DNA of 64,000 bases from the NCBI GenBank assembly GCA_020543525.1, contig JAHYIO010000005.1:124001-188000 (forward strand), given 5' to 3'. This document shows, in pieces, positions 10,526 to 22,342 of this stretch. Below the pieces are notes generated by a model that saw only the letters and a program-made list of their open reading frames with translations, ran no database searches and had not been told where the DNA came from. This DNA comes from Coriolopsis trogii (lineage: Eukaryota > Basidiomycota > Agaricomycetes > Polyporales > Polyporaceae). Position numbers and translations under genes: made by a program. The stretch's first letter is position 1. Each line of letters starts with the position of its first letter.

Positions 10526-12910
10526 ATGCTGAGAAGCAGAAAAAGTGAGCTGAAGCTGTTATGCTACTGTGAGATTACACTGACACCCTCTTATTAGCAC
10601 AGACTACCTCCGCGACGCCTTCTTTGTACGGAACGGTCGTCCAGCGCGTCCTAGCCGTCCCGGAACTGCTAGAGCTCATCTTCTCCTTTCTGGAGGAGCA
10701 TGACAACGCATCTAATGCAAGGGTCTGCAAGAAATGGTCCAGCGTTGCCCTCGATATTCTGTGGCGCAATGTGGACTATCTCCCTCGCCTCGTCTGGCTT
10801 CTCGCCCCGACTGAGAGGCATGGGTTCACAACGGTGAGTTGAATTGAACACGTCCGGTGTATCACATAGCGATGGAAGCGAGATCTTGCATACTCAAGTT
10901 ACTTTGACATGCGAGGGCTGGGTCTCACTATAGTCGATAGCTCTAACCTTAGGCTACGGGTATAATGAGAGGGACCCGACCCGTACCCGCAGCGGACCCG
11001 TGCCCGAATTCACGGGTGCGGGTACATGCGGGTACGGGTGTTTGTACGGGTGGCCCGACGTGTGCATACACGGAGATGCAATGTCCAGGCTTCGTTATTA
11101 TGGAGGCATGATGGAATGCGATTTCTCTGCGTTGTCAGGCACCAAGGTCTCAGTGAATTCAAGACTGGGGGGCTGTGAGCCTTCTTAGGCGTATACAACC
11201 ATAGTATAGCTTTGGAACGTGAACATACAGAGACTCTTGCGGGTACGCTTATACGTGGCTACGGGGACGGGGTTGTCGCGCGTTGCCCATTCTTCGACCC
11301 GTGCCATGCCGTACTAACTCAAAACATGAAGCATATGCTGATAGCGCTTCCAGTTGTTCACCAGGCCCCTAGAACCGAGCGATTGGACACGGTTCATGAA
11401 CTACGCCAGCCGTGTCCGCTGCCTCACTGTCGCAAACGACGTGGACGACGAACTTCCAGGACAGGACGTATTCGACGAGATTGCGCGTACGAGAACGAGC
11501 CAGCACATTTTCCCCAAGTTGACATCGTTCACGTGGGCCAGTGAGCCGGGTAACCGCCTCCGGCTCTCGCTCATGTTCATGCACGAGAACATCAAGCAGT
11601 TCGCCGTGTACCTCCCATATTTCCCGCACACAACCTACTCGGCCAGCGTTTACTTCCAGGAGATAGCGCTTCGGATGCCACGGATCACACAGCTCGACTT
11701 GCGCTTCAGTTACTCGGTCAAGGAGATCGAGTCGGACCTATGCAATCTGTTTGACTCGCTACCGAATCTGCAGACGGTGATCATGCCAAAGTTTACGCTC
11801 ACAAACAAGGTCATCGAGACGCTGTCGCGCAAGGAGAACCTGGGAGTCGTACAGTTCGAGTTTCTCTCTCCCCAAGGTGGAGGCGACCCCATAGATGTTG
11901 AGGACTGGCCTCCCACCCTTGAGGAGGGTGCATTTCCTGCTCTGTACGACCTCAGCATCTCGGTGCAGCTGTCGCAGATGCTCCGCTTCATGCGCGCTCC
12001 CTTCTTTCCCACCAACTTGCGACTGCTATACCTGCACCTCACCCACATCCCATCCCCCACGCAGGTCCGCGAATTCCTCACCAATCTTTCTGAAGCCTGT
12101 CCGCTGCTCGCCGAACTCTACCTGGACTACAACGGCGACCCCAACTCGCTCGTGTTCCGGAACCCGGTCCCCGACAACGAACGACTGACGTGGGACACCC
12201 TCCGCCCGGTCCTAAAGTGCGCCCACCTGACGACGCTCGAGGTCAACTGGGACGTACCGCTCGCGATCACCCAGTCGGACATACAAGAGCTCGCAGAGGG
12301 ATGGCCGTCGCTCCAAGTCCTGCGCTTCGCGTGCGAGCCCCTGCCCACCCCCGAACCCGACGGGCCGCACTCGCTGACGCTCGAAGCCCTCCTCCCCTTC
12401 GCCCGGCACTGCCCCCACCTGCGCGAGCTCGGGCTCCACCTCGACGCTCGCGCCGTCCCGCCCTCGTCCCTCATCGCGAGCGCGCTGGGCGTGCGAGAGC
12501 CGCGGGACTCGCGCGCGTCCAGCCCGTTCGCACGCCTCCGCGAGCTCTGGGTCGGGGCCTCGCGCATCTCCGACCCGGGCGCGGTGGCGCTCTTCCTCAG
12601 CCAGCTCCTGCCCGCCGCCTGCACAGTCACCGCGGGCGTGTCGTGGCAGGCGGAGCAGACGGCGGCGGAGACGGTCGAGGACGCCGTGCTCCTCTCCCGG
12701 CTGCTCACCGAGGCGACGGTGTGGATGCAGCGGTGGGGCGAGGTCGACCGGGTCCTGCCGCTGCTCGTCAGGCTCCGGGCGGCGGAACGGGCGCGGAGGG
12801 ACGCGCTGGAGAGGGAGGTGGAGGACCTGAGGGTGAGGTGCAGGTTGATGGAGGAGCGGCTTGGGATGGGGGCCGGCGCTATGGCGGACAGCGGGTGTGT
12901 GCTGTTGTGA
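10526..12910 (+). CDS. F-box/LRR protein with C-terminal coiled coil (tandem paralog 1)
   Basis: Likely SCF ubiquitin-ligase substrate receptor. Three exons: 10526-10544 (ATG, MLRSRK), 10598-10833 and 11354-12910. The first intron is 53 nt with a CTGAC branch site and keeps frame. Exon 2 holds the F-box: VPELLELIFSFLEEHDNAS, then ARVCKKWSSVALDILW. Exon 3 starts FTRPLEPSDWTRFMNYASRV and carries about 400 residues of LRR-like sequence (CPHLRELGLHLDARAVPP). It ends in a basic/acidic coiled coil (ALEREVEDLRVRCRLMEERL) before the TGA at 12910. The second intron, 10834-11353, is 520 nt, about ten times the local norm, and holds a hexamer palindrome. The next gene downstream is a clear paralog with the same intron position. 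Confidence 0.85.
10974..11054. repeat. Inverted ACGGGT/ACCCGT hexamer repeat inside an intron
   Basis: ACCCGTACCCGCA at 10979-10991 is the exact reverse complement of 11027-11039. An inner pair, ACCCGTG (10996-11002) and CACGGGT (11011-11017), nests inside. Units are variants of NCGGGT. The whole could fold into a strong GC hairpin within the 520-nt F-box intron. Confidence 0.8.
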
Positions 12911-14556
12911 GGCTGGCCCTGGGTTCTGGTGAGGAAGCTGCCAGTGCACGACGTGTTGGTTGACTAAGGCCGGGTTGCGGATGCCCTGCCGCGCTCTGGT
13001 GCCAGCGAGCGCATGACATCGGGTATGGTCCGTGTAGGGTGGATTGCTGGTGCTGGCAGGTGTTGTGACTTGTAGTGCTCGTGGTGCTCCATATTGTCGT
13101 TCTCATTGAAATGGTATGATGCGTTGATTTTTCCTCATCCACGAAAGCAGCATATGGTGGCGGGCGAGTCGTAAGGTTCGCGGTATGTGCGAACTGACAG
13201 TACACTGGTCCATGCGTGTCCACTTACACTATCTATCCCCGAGCAGGCCTAGGACTACCGTGCGGGGCTAGATGGTGTTGTCCGAGCAGAAGTCCCTCGT
13301 CACGATCAGTCCGTGGACAGCCTGTGCTTGGCCGCCCTTCTTGTGATGCATACTGCAAGTGTTGACGTTCACATCGGGTGTGTCTGATGGACTCATCCAC
13401 AATGCACTCTCGGCCCTGTTCCCATACCCGTCGGCGGTCAACGTTCTCGTCTATCTGTGTCCCCACGCGTGATGCACGAATGTGGATTGACCGGTACCAA
13501 CACATCGTGCACTCGTGCACATGTCCGACGCTCGTTCGTCGATCTGCGCAGTCCTGCGTGCGTATACGCTGGACTGTCGACCGTTGAGTGTTGGCCGTGA
13601 ACATGACGGACGGGATCCGGTAACTCAGTTTGAGTTGCCGTTCGGCTCAAAGATCTCAACAAGACGCAACCAGCGCCGTCGAGATGAACGACACAGCGCG
13701 CGTTCTGGGCATGTGTGGGCGCGGTGAGTATGCCGAGCACTCCAGCTTACCCAATGAGCGCGTACAAATGACCGACCGAGCGCCCTGGGAAGTCGCGTGT
13801 GTGCGCTCGCCGGTGACATGACTTGGTCGCCGGGGATATGTGGTCGAAGGTGATGAAGTGCGCGTTGTGCGGCCTTGTCGCAGCAGCCGAGGGGGCGAGG
13901 ACGCGGATAGGCTTAAGGAGAACGAGAGCCCGATGTTTTCGGACAAGGGATCGCCGAACTCGTGCCCGAGGATGCCTCAGCAGCCTTTGCAAATAACGAC
14001 AGACGCCGGGCGAGAATGGCGGACGGTCCTCGTGTCATTTGCCCAACGAGCTTGATTGGCGGTCGAGAGGTGTTTGAGGCGGATTGTGCTCTTTGCGTGA
14101 TGTTTCGCGATGAGGAGGAGCCAAAGCTAGAATACGGGCTGTGAATAGATGGCGTGTCGGCTGCTGTTTTAGAGGCCGACACGTTGAACGCCGGGCGGCA
14201 ACAGGTAACCACGCGATGAGGAGAATCACACGGCGCACCTCGTCCGGCGTTCTATCCTCTGCCTCTCGCCGCGTCGTGCACGGAGCTCCGCAAGAGACAG
14301 CATGGCTGGGCTGGGAAAGAGGGTGTCGAGGCTATGACGGACTTCATTAAGGGAGCGGACCTGGATCGGTATAGGCCGGAGTGCGGATGGCAAGTCCGGG
14401 CTCTTATCGGTCTCTATCCGCGAGAAGAACACTGACTGCGTTATATACTCCGGCAATTTCTCTCCGCCACTCCCTCCCGTCCTCCTTCCCCCTCCTCCTC
14501 GGTCACGCCCTCCTACACGCTCGCCACAGACGGCGCCCACCACTCTCCCGCACGAC
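12911..14556. other. Intergenic, promoter of second F-box gene at right end
   Basis: No convincing gene in 1.6 kb: open frames on both strands overlap one another and lack codon bias. TATATA at 14442-14447 stands 110 bp before the ATG at 14557, and a CT-rich tract (about 14455-14505) follows it, a common fungal core promoter layout. Confidence 0.5.
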
Positions 14557-17045
14557 ATGCAGCCATCGTTCGGCCCCAAGCTCGCACAAATCGACGAGCT
14601 CCTCGTCATGATCTTTGCCTACCTCGACGAGCGCGATCTGCTCAGGGCCGCCTGCGTCTCCAAACATTGGTCCGAAATCGCCCTCGACACCCTCTGGTGC
14701 GACGTCCACGACCTCAAGAAGATACTCACCGTCCTCGCTCCCCTCGCACTCAAACCAGAGCGGGTCTCCATTTCGTCGGGCAGATTGCCTGGCGCTTATG
14801 TCAGTACATTCTTTTCACACTCGTAGTGGCGTAGCCATCAAAGGGCTTCGGTACTCGTCTCTGTACCCAGTGGCTCTTCTGGGTCCCCGGGTGCCGACAC
14901 GAGACTCCATGGGTCCGAGCTGGATCAATACGCCCAGAGCTGTTGTGGCTCCTGGCATCTTCACGTGCCTTCTCCTTGGGCGGGCCTCGAGCCATATACA
15001 ACCGAACGCCCTTCCATATCAGGCAATCCCTCACAGCAGGCCTGCTCAGCATGTATACGATTGTGACGGAGGATGAACACCAGCGGACTACATGGAGTTG
15101 AGACATGCATGTCGCCGGGGTTCAATATACCGAGGACATGCAAATTCGATTGTGTAGCCTTCGGGCCTTGTCATCACTGTCTCTCCTCGCACGAGTATAC
15201 TGCAGGACTCATGCGTGGGGCCGTATTGGCACAAAGCGGCATGGCCCCTCCCGCAGTCTTGGAAATACGTCATTTTGACGGGGGCCTCTATCTCTGGGAC
15301 TCTGACCATGCATGCTGTCCTCTCGTACAGCGATAGTGGTCTTTGGAACCTCGAGAATGATCACGTACATTGCACACGAGATGCGACTCGGGGAGACTAC
15401 CACTCCGCATTGATCAACCCAGGCTCGGCGTTCCATGTTCGTCTTCTCACCTACCGATTTGCAGGCGTTCAAGCGGCCTCTGGAACCGGACGACTGGATA
15501 CGCTTCCAGCGATACTCGAATCGTGTCCGACGACTTCGTCACGATCATCGCCACATACGCACCGCCGTCGACAGATCTAAACGGCCCGCGCTTCTGCACG
15601 CCAAAGTCTTCCAGGACCTGCGAGCAACCTGTCCGACACCCGAAATCTTCCCCAATCTCCAATCCATATTTTGGTATCCATGCGCACCGGAGAGGCAGCA
15701 TCTCAGTCTTGTCTTCATGCATCGGCGCGTGAAACATCTTGCTCTGCACCTCTATCAGTGCGAGCTGCCTTCCCTCACGCAGTATCTGCATGATGTCTCT
15801 TCGCGCTGCACGCACGTCACACGCCTGGAAGTCTGTCTCGAAGAACCCATGTGCAACTTCGAAGACAATGTCCTGATCCTCCTGAAAGGCCTCCGCTATC
15901 TGCAACACGTCTCGGTGCCAATATACGGACTCACCCCTCGCCTTCTCACGGCGCTCTCGCGAATGAAGCATATGGAGACGATTGCTCTCAGCCATCCCGC
16001 GCGCGTGGAACCAGGCAACCGTGCCGACGTCGCTCACTTTGTCCCTGCCATTGACGACGACGCCTTCCCTTCACTCCAGAGCCTATCATTCAGCGCACAG
16101 GTAGCCGACGCCGAACGACTTCTCCGCACCGCCTTCTTCCCCGCGCAGCTCACGGAGCTCCATTTCAAGAGCGTGGTCACTGCGACGTCTCTCAGACTGC
16201 AAACCTTCTTTTCCGCCGTCCGAGATCGGTGCACGTCCCTCGTCGAGCTCTCGGTCGACTACATCATCGCCCCCGACTCTCCACTGACGTCCCCGCCTCC
16301 ACCAGCGCACGAACGGCCGTCCCTCGCCACGTTCCGCCCGCTCTTCTCCGCCCGCCGGCTGCGCATCTTCGAGCTGCGCTGGGACTACGCGCTCAACCTC
16401 ACCGACGACGACATGGACGAGCTCGCGCGGAGCTGGCCCACGCTCGAGAGCCTCCAGCTCAACGCGGAGCCCGTCCCAGAGGACGACGGCGGGCCGCACC
16501 TCACCCTCCGCGCGCTCCTGCCCTTCGCCCGCCACTGCCCTTACCTCCGCCACCTCGGGCTGCACATCGACGCGCGCACCGTGCCCCCGCTCACCCCGGC
16601 CCGCCGCACGCCGCGGCAGCCCGAGCCCCCCACCCCAGCGCCCCTGGTGCCGCGGTTCCGACGCCTGGAGAGCCTCGCGGTCGGCCTCTCCGCCATCTGC
16701 AAGCCGGAGCCGGTCACGCTCTTCCTGAGCCAGCTCCTGCCGCTCGGGTGCGCGCTCGGGTGCGGGCTGCGCTGGCCGGACGCGTTCGACATCGCGATGG
16801 ACCACGCGCTCATCCCCGTCGGGGTGCGCGCGGAGATGACGGGCTGCTACCAGCGCTGGACGGAGGTCGCGAAGCTGCTCCCGATCACGACCAAGGCGCG
16901 GATGGAGGAGAAGGCGCGGTTCGACGCGCTCGAGAGGGAGATGCGCGCGCTGGAGCTGGCGAGGGACGAGGAGCGGAAGAAGCTGAGCTGGTTGGAGCGT
17001 GAGGTGCATAGCTTGCGTGGGCGCGTCGGCGGCGGGGGGCGGTGA
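14557..17045 (+). CDS. F-box/LRR protein with C-terminal coiled coil (tandem paralog 2)
   Basis: Two exons, 14557-14799 and 15465-17045. The F-box is in exon 1: IDELLVMIFAYLDERDLL, then ACVSKHWSEIALDTLW. Exon 2 starts AFKRPLEPDDWIRFQRYSNR, matching its upstream paralog, and continues with LRR-like repeats (CPYLRHLGLHIDARTVPP) and a long coiled coil (ALEREMRALELARDEERKK) ending in Gly/Arg. The phase-0 intron is at the same place as in paralog 1 and is 665 nt; reading through it gives no hidden exon that I can defend. The minus-strand open frame of about 300 codons across 16086-17009 is a GC3 shadow. Converges on the farnesyltransferase gene. Confidence 0.85.
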
Positions 17046-17516
17046 TCACCGCTGAGGTCGAATGGCGTCCGTCTTTTTCTTTCCTTCTTGGGTTCTTGAA
17101 TGGCATTTTCGCGGCGGCCCTACGGTTTGGGTGTTGGCCAGTGTGTCAAGCGCGTGGCGTGATCACCCACTGTGCATTGAGCTTGGGGTTGGACTGTTGG
17201 CCAATACAGTCGTATCATGGTAGCTGAGTCGACGGTACTTGCCATCTGCTATCTCGAGAAAGTTGTCGAGTACGGTCAAGGTGGACTCCTCTCGGTGATC
17301 GCGAAGAGACCGCCGTTCGCTTGCAACTCACTCTTAGGCGTTAAGCAGCATACATCCCCCTTGTCATCCGTTCATCTGTTCTTGTATACAAAATGTACAG
17401 CTACACTGACCGTATGTTCCTCTTACAACGTTACACTACGACACATCGCCACATCTCTTTGTCTCTGTGACCCCCTGCCGGGCACCCCAACTCGTTCATC
17501 CAAAATGTAGGCGTCC
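17046..17516. other. Convergent intergenic spacer
   Basis: Lies between the 3' ends of the F-box gene and the farnesyltransferase gene; nothing else seen. Confidence 0.5.
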
Positions 17517-19736
17517 CTACTTCTTCGGAGGTGAGGGAAACCGTGAAGGGACCGATTGGCCATAGAAGTGCGCCATGATCCCGTCCGAATGGGTGACCGT
17601 CAAATTGAAGAGCGGGTGCGTTGCGTTCTAAGCGAGACAGCAAGATTGACAGGCAGACATTCAACGACACACGCGGCGGGGAAAGCATGGGTCAGCGCCG
17701 CGGCATGAAGCTCAAGGAAGACAGCGACCGATGCTTACGACGCGGTTCGCCGCTCCGCCGACGTACACGGCCGTGCCCTCCTCTTCAGCCCAGGAGAGGG
17801 CGTGTGCGAACATGCGTTTGCGCAACTCGTCGAGCCTCTCACGCTCTGCGTCCGAAGGCGCCGCGTATGCCGTTCCTGGGTGGCCGAAGGCCAAGTCCGT
17901 CAGCTCATGGGCGCAAGGGGTCAGGGTGAAGGGGTGATGCCGGCATGGCAACAGAAAGCCGTTCCGATGGAACTCGATAATGGGGCCCTATCCTTGAAGG
18001 CAGGGGGAGAGTAGGGTGGGTACTGCAGAGAAACATACCGTCTTTGGCACGAGCTTGTCCTGGATTCCAGGTGGACGTGACAGCCTTCTCGCGCGCCTCG
18101 GAGGGGATGACGCGATGCTGAGCTGCCGACAGGCCAGCCGTGCAGTAGAGCGTATGGTACGCGTCCGCGGGCCTGGATAGACGTCATTCCAGGGTCATGA
18201 ATGCGTGCGATGCGATGGACGCTGTAGCGCAGGTAGAGATGCGGTGAACCAAGCTTACTTTGGGGGTTTGTCTCGCAGGCCGCCGGCCGGGTGCTGCGCG
18301 GCACAAAGGATGTATTCTTGGAGAGCCGTGCGGTTGAACAGGGCATCTGTTGTCAAAACACGGTTCGTGAACGGAGAGCTCACACATTGCGACCATTGCT
18401 ACCGCCAGAAACGTTCGATACGGCTTACCATCGGCGTCATCCCAAGCCTTCTGTCCTTCGTCGTGTTCTTCGGTGTGTTCCTCGACAGGATGGTCTGATC
18501 GCGTGGTAACGCCAAGGAGTGTCTCCACGAGCACGACACACCCGCCAACCCACCAACTGTAGCAGCCGTCCACAAGCTTGTTCGTTCGCCCTCTGAATCC
18601 ACCAAGCTCAATGGGGAGGCCTTGCATATTGACGCACCATCGGAGGAGTGCACGTGTGTTGATTGAGGGTTGATGCGAGAGGCTAGAGGAGGATATATAT
18701 AGTTGGATGTAAGGCTGTAGGAGAACCCACGAGGCGGTAGCGCAGAACGTATAACCACCATGAGCTTCGCTCAGGGGAGGGCGAGGCGCCAAGGGATCAT
18801 ATGACATCGTAGTAGGGCTCGTTGTCTCCGGGTCATCTGTAGCGAGACATCAAGAAAACGACGCGAGGGTACGTGTTCAAATAACACACCAGCTGCGAAG
18901 GCCCATCCTGGAAAAGAAGCATTACAGAAGCCGCCTTCGTATGTCTGGCATGTCGCCAAGAATCCGGGAATGCCGTTGAGAAGTTCTGGGGTGACAATGT
19001 TCAGAAGAGTTGCTACCGTGAGGAGGCAGTAGATTCCTCTGGCACGCCACCTCGTAAGCCCGTGCGTCATGACCGACATGGCAGACAGCTTGCCTGACAT
19101 CGACCTCGCCATGATGGCTTACAAGGAAGGATCCGTCGGGTTGTTTCAACGACATGAAGAAGTCGTACATGCTCTTCCTGTGTTGCCGCGCGCACTGAAG
19201 TTAGGCTATACCACGGTCGGACGTACGAGTGGCGTACCGATCGATGGCGTCCCAACCACCGCCTTCTCCCGGCCTCCCGACAATAGCAAACGAGCAGATG
19301 GAGGCGTAGGTAGGAAGTAAATGCGCAGCCTGGCCAGGACCACCGGCGAAGCCACCATCAGGGTGCTGGAGAGCGAGTAGAGTCTCTATCGTTCTACGTA
19401 TGCGACATTCAGTTTTGGACTATGCAGATATCCGAGCAAGCCTTTCACTGACCTCTTCTTAGTTTGATCGTCGAGACCCACGCCGAGGATACTGAAGGCG
19501 TGGAGAGTCCAGTAGATCAGCCAGGGTTGGCTCGCATCTTGCGAGGTGTAGCGTTCAGGAAATCCCTGGCGAAGATTGCGAAGGAGAAATTCAAAGTGTG
19601 CCTTCTTCTGCAGCTCAAAATGAGCTGTACTATCAGGAGGTATATGTTTCTTGATCGTGTTCTCTGTATCCGCTTGCAATGCGGATGTTGCCGTGCCGTA
19701 GCCATCAATGGGAGTTGGTTCGTATGCAGCAGGCAT
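17517..19736 (-). CDS. RAM1: Protein farnesyltransferase beta subunit
   Basis: Catalytic beta subunit that transfers farnesyl from FPP to CaaX cysteines of Ras, Rho and mating pheromones. Nine exons can be placed: 19736-19453, 19393-19238, 19177-19094, 19038-18890, 18836-18429, 18346-18259, 18172-18039, 17875-17739 and 17627-17517. They sum to 1551 nt, giving 516 residues. ATG at 19736 starts MPAAYEPTPIDGYG. Prenyltransferase alpha-alpha repeats are plain: ETLLALQHPDGGFAGGPGQ, MSLKQPDGSFLVSHHGEVDV, LATCQTYEGGF, AHGGYTFCATASWVLLQPY, ELGGFRGRTNKLVDGCYSWW. The zinc ligands are present as VDGC (Asp, Cys) and AYHTLYC (His). The end reads HPLFNLTVTHSDGIMAHFYG. The third intron (19039-19093) starts with GC instead of GT. 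The eighth-exon acceptor is my least certain junction. Confidence 0.93.
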
Positions 19737-19942
19737 GCTTCCAATGTGGACTAGATTGACCGATGGTCAAGAGTGGTATTCCCATGCGTCACAGAATAAA
19801 ATGTATATCACTCACATCGCTTGCAGAGGAAGTTCACTGTTCACGGGATCGCAGTATGCATCAAAGACGCAGTGACACAAAGGGGACTATACAACATAAC
19901 TGCCCCAGAATCCATAATGTTGCACGAGGCGTCAGCGTTATA

Positions 19943-20032
19943 TCCCGTTTAGCTCAGTTGGTAGAGCGCGTCACTAGTACCTCCACCGAGAGGGTTATGA
20001 CGAGGTCAGTCGTTCGAGTCGGCTAATGGGAA
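19943..20032 (+). tRNA. trnT-AGU: tRNA-Thr(AGU) with a 17-nt intron
   Basis: Same cloverleaf and same exon bases as the gene at 6749-6837. Its intron (about 19980-19996) is unrelated in sequence but sits at the same place, after anticodon AGU and position 37. A TTTTT Pol III terminator follows at 20037-20041. A direct repeat of this gene lies 451 bp downstream. Confidence 0.9.
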
Positions 20033-20393
20033 TTCGTTTTTGAACCCCTTCTCTACATTTGGCAGCGACCACACACTTTGGATCATCTCCACCTTTCAAG
20101 ACGTGCACGGCAAAAGAAGCAGACCGTGAAAGGCGAGTTATCCCGCGCAGTTTCTACTGTCCCACGACATGATTTCATACAGCTGGATAGTATACCATTA
20201 TCTCCAAGTTAGTAGGAGCACACAAAAGGAGACCTTTCATACTTGCGAGCTACTGTGGTTATCAGCCGCATCTTAGAACATCAGGGCGCGGTTGCCGGAG
20301 GGTGAAATGCCTGTTATTGATCCCTTCCTAACCTCCGAAAGAACAAGTTCATTCTGAGACGACATCAATAATAATGGGGTCCTCGTATGCATG

Positions 20394-20482
20394 TCCCGTT
20401 TAGCTCAGTTGGTAGAGCGCGTCACTAGTACGTTAAGTCGTGCGGTATGACGAGGTCAGTCGTTCGAGTCGGCTAATGGGAA
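20394..20482 (+). tRNA. trnT-AGU: tRNA-Thr(AGU) with a 16-nt intron
   Basis: Third identical-exon copy. Intron at 20431-20446 (CGTTAAGTCGTGCGGT). The acceptor, D, anticodon and T stems all pair. The nearest T run is at about 20503-20508. Confidence 0.9.
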
Positions 20483-21055
20483 CTAAACTGTACTTCAAAG
20501 TTGATTTTTCGTCCCTATGGTGGTTTCTTTGCCACTTCGAGTCTCAATTCCTTTCCCGCGTGCCACTCCGGTCATTGCCCCGCAGAATCAATCAGCCCAA
20601 AGACGAGGTAGATGGGGCGAGTACTGATGGCTCGTGGATTCACTGGTTACTTGAACAAATCGGTCGTGGATGAAATCGTACATATCTCATTTCATCCTCA
20701 ATCAACCAACCTTGGGAGGGGAGTGACTTGCCATGTATTGGAGAGAAAGCAAAAGTGTTCTTGGGCTCAACGAGCTCTGTATGCATGGGAAGGAGTCCAT
20801 GAATGCTGTTCGAACTCCTAGTACTTTTATTAGTTTACGGAGTGTAGCTATGAGATATCGATATATTGGATCGAAGTCAAGGGCAACGGCCCGTCACGCG
20901 CCTCAGCGATCAGTGCTGGATGTAGCCCATCCGTCTGGCGACATCAAGGCCTCGCCGCTAAGCCTGGCAGACTGCGAAGGCGCTGCCGCTCATCGAGCTC
21001 AGCACTGACATGTACAAATACGTCGAACGCGACTTCGTCGTCATTACAGCCTTTT
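20483..21055. other. Intergenic, no gene seen
   Basis: Short frames only, without codon bias. Confidence 0.5.
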
Positions 21056-22342
21056 CTACTGTACTTGATTGAACGCGGCAACAGTATCCACACAAGAGGC
21101 AAGCTCTACAGCTGTCAATGAGGCAAGCAACCCACCAACGATATCCGGCGCCTCTAACGCTTCTGCTAAAGCCTCGAACGTTTTAGATAGTGTTGTCAAT
21201 GACACTGTACTGGGCACAAGGGCGGTCGAGATCGGGCCCGTAGAGACATCGCACGTCCCGCATTGCGAGGTTCGGAAGAGGACATCGCGGAGCGCGTGCT
21301 TGGTCGCATAGGCGCAGTCCATTGCTTGCCCAAGCTGAGCGGATTCGGGGTGCAGTCGCTCCCACTCCCTGAACTTGGCTTGAAGGCGCTCATAATGCTC
21401 GAGGAGCACTGGTACTTCCTCGTTCCACTTGTAAACCCTGGCTTTGGTCTCCTCGAGGTCCGCTTGCACGCGGTGGCACTGGTCCTCCAGACCAGACAAG
21501 GACTCCTCGTAGAGAGCATTCGGCAATGACAGCGCGAAGAAGTCGAGCAGCGTGAAGACGGCGGAAAGGACGGGGGAATAAGGGACCACGAGAATACACT
21601 GTGTGACATGAGTAGTGTCAGGGGAAAGCCATTTCGGTCGCTTGTACTGCTCCACTTACGGCGGTACGAACAATGTATTGGATACGAGTCCTTCGGCGCA
21701 TCCGCTCCACGCGGACTGCTATAGCCTCTACGTCGGAGTCGATGGATTGTAGCTCCTCAGCCTCGCGCTTGTAGACCTCCTCTGCCTGGCGGAGTGCGTC
21801 CACATACGTGCCCACGTCACGGTGGTGAGGGCTGCACTTTCCGCACACGTAACCCGGGATGTTCGTGATCATGACCATGACGACGTCTATGCTCTACCGA
21901 TGCTGTCAACACCATGATCTTCACGGAACGAGCTGTTACAGCGCTTACATTCATAATGTCACTCCGGTACGTGTTGAAAGACTCCTGAGCCTGAGGAGAA
22001 GGGAGAGTAGATGCACTGAAATCTTCATGATGATCTCGCACGAGGGCGAAGAGGGCATTCAGAGTTTGGATACAGCGCGCCACTTCGTGTCGGATGGGTG
22101 ATAGGAGAGTGTTCAGAGGCAATGTCTTCGGCCACCGTCTCTTCTCGTCTTCGATTGACTTCAATCGCAACCCTATCATATTTCGGATAGCGATAGTCGA
22201 ATCAGCTCGGGTAATCACCGTGAACGGATTTCTTACAGCAACGGCATTGGGGATAGTCGTCATCTCCTTTGTTACGCGGTGGCAGCAGGCTGTTCTCCAA
22301 GATACAGCCCATAGACGTATTCGCGCTTGTATTCGATTCCAT
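21056..22342 (-). CDS. Unrecognised Cys-motif, coiled-coil, membrane-segment protein (tandem copy 1)
   Basis: I do not recognise the family. Comparison with the next gene fixes the structure: ATG at 22342 (MESNTSANTSMGC), a GDDDYPQCRC motif, then an intron with GTAAG right after that Cys motif in both copies. Next comes KRRWPKTLPLNTLLSPIRHE, then an exon with a second Cys/His motif (PGYVCGKCSPHHR) and a coiled coil (about 60 residues). The last exon has a hydrophobic stretch fit for one membrane span (SPVLSAVFTLLDFFALSLP), a second coiled coil and the conserved block REWERLHPESAQLGQAMDC, and stops at 21056. It has four exons of roughly 350 residues and no signal peptide. Exact splice sites are inferred by matching the two copies. 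Confidence 0.65.

Noticed and set aside
12190..12963. Large alternate frames over the 3' part of the first F-box gene, both strands
   Set aside because: Arg/Pro/Ala-rich shadows of a GC-rich coding exon.
13233..14350. Several 60-130 codon frames on both strands
   Set aside because: They overlap one another, lack codon bias and contain no recognisable motif.
16086..17009. 307-codon minus-strand frame opposite the second F-box gene
   Set aside because: Shadow created by the high GC3 of the real plus-strand exon; composition is Arg/Glu/Ala noise.
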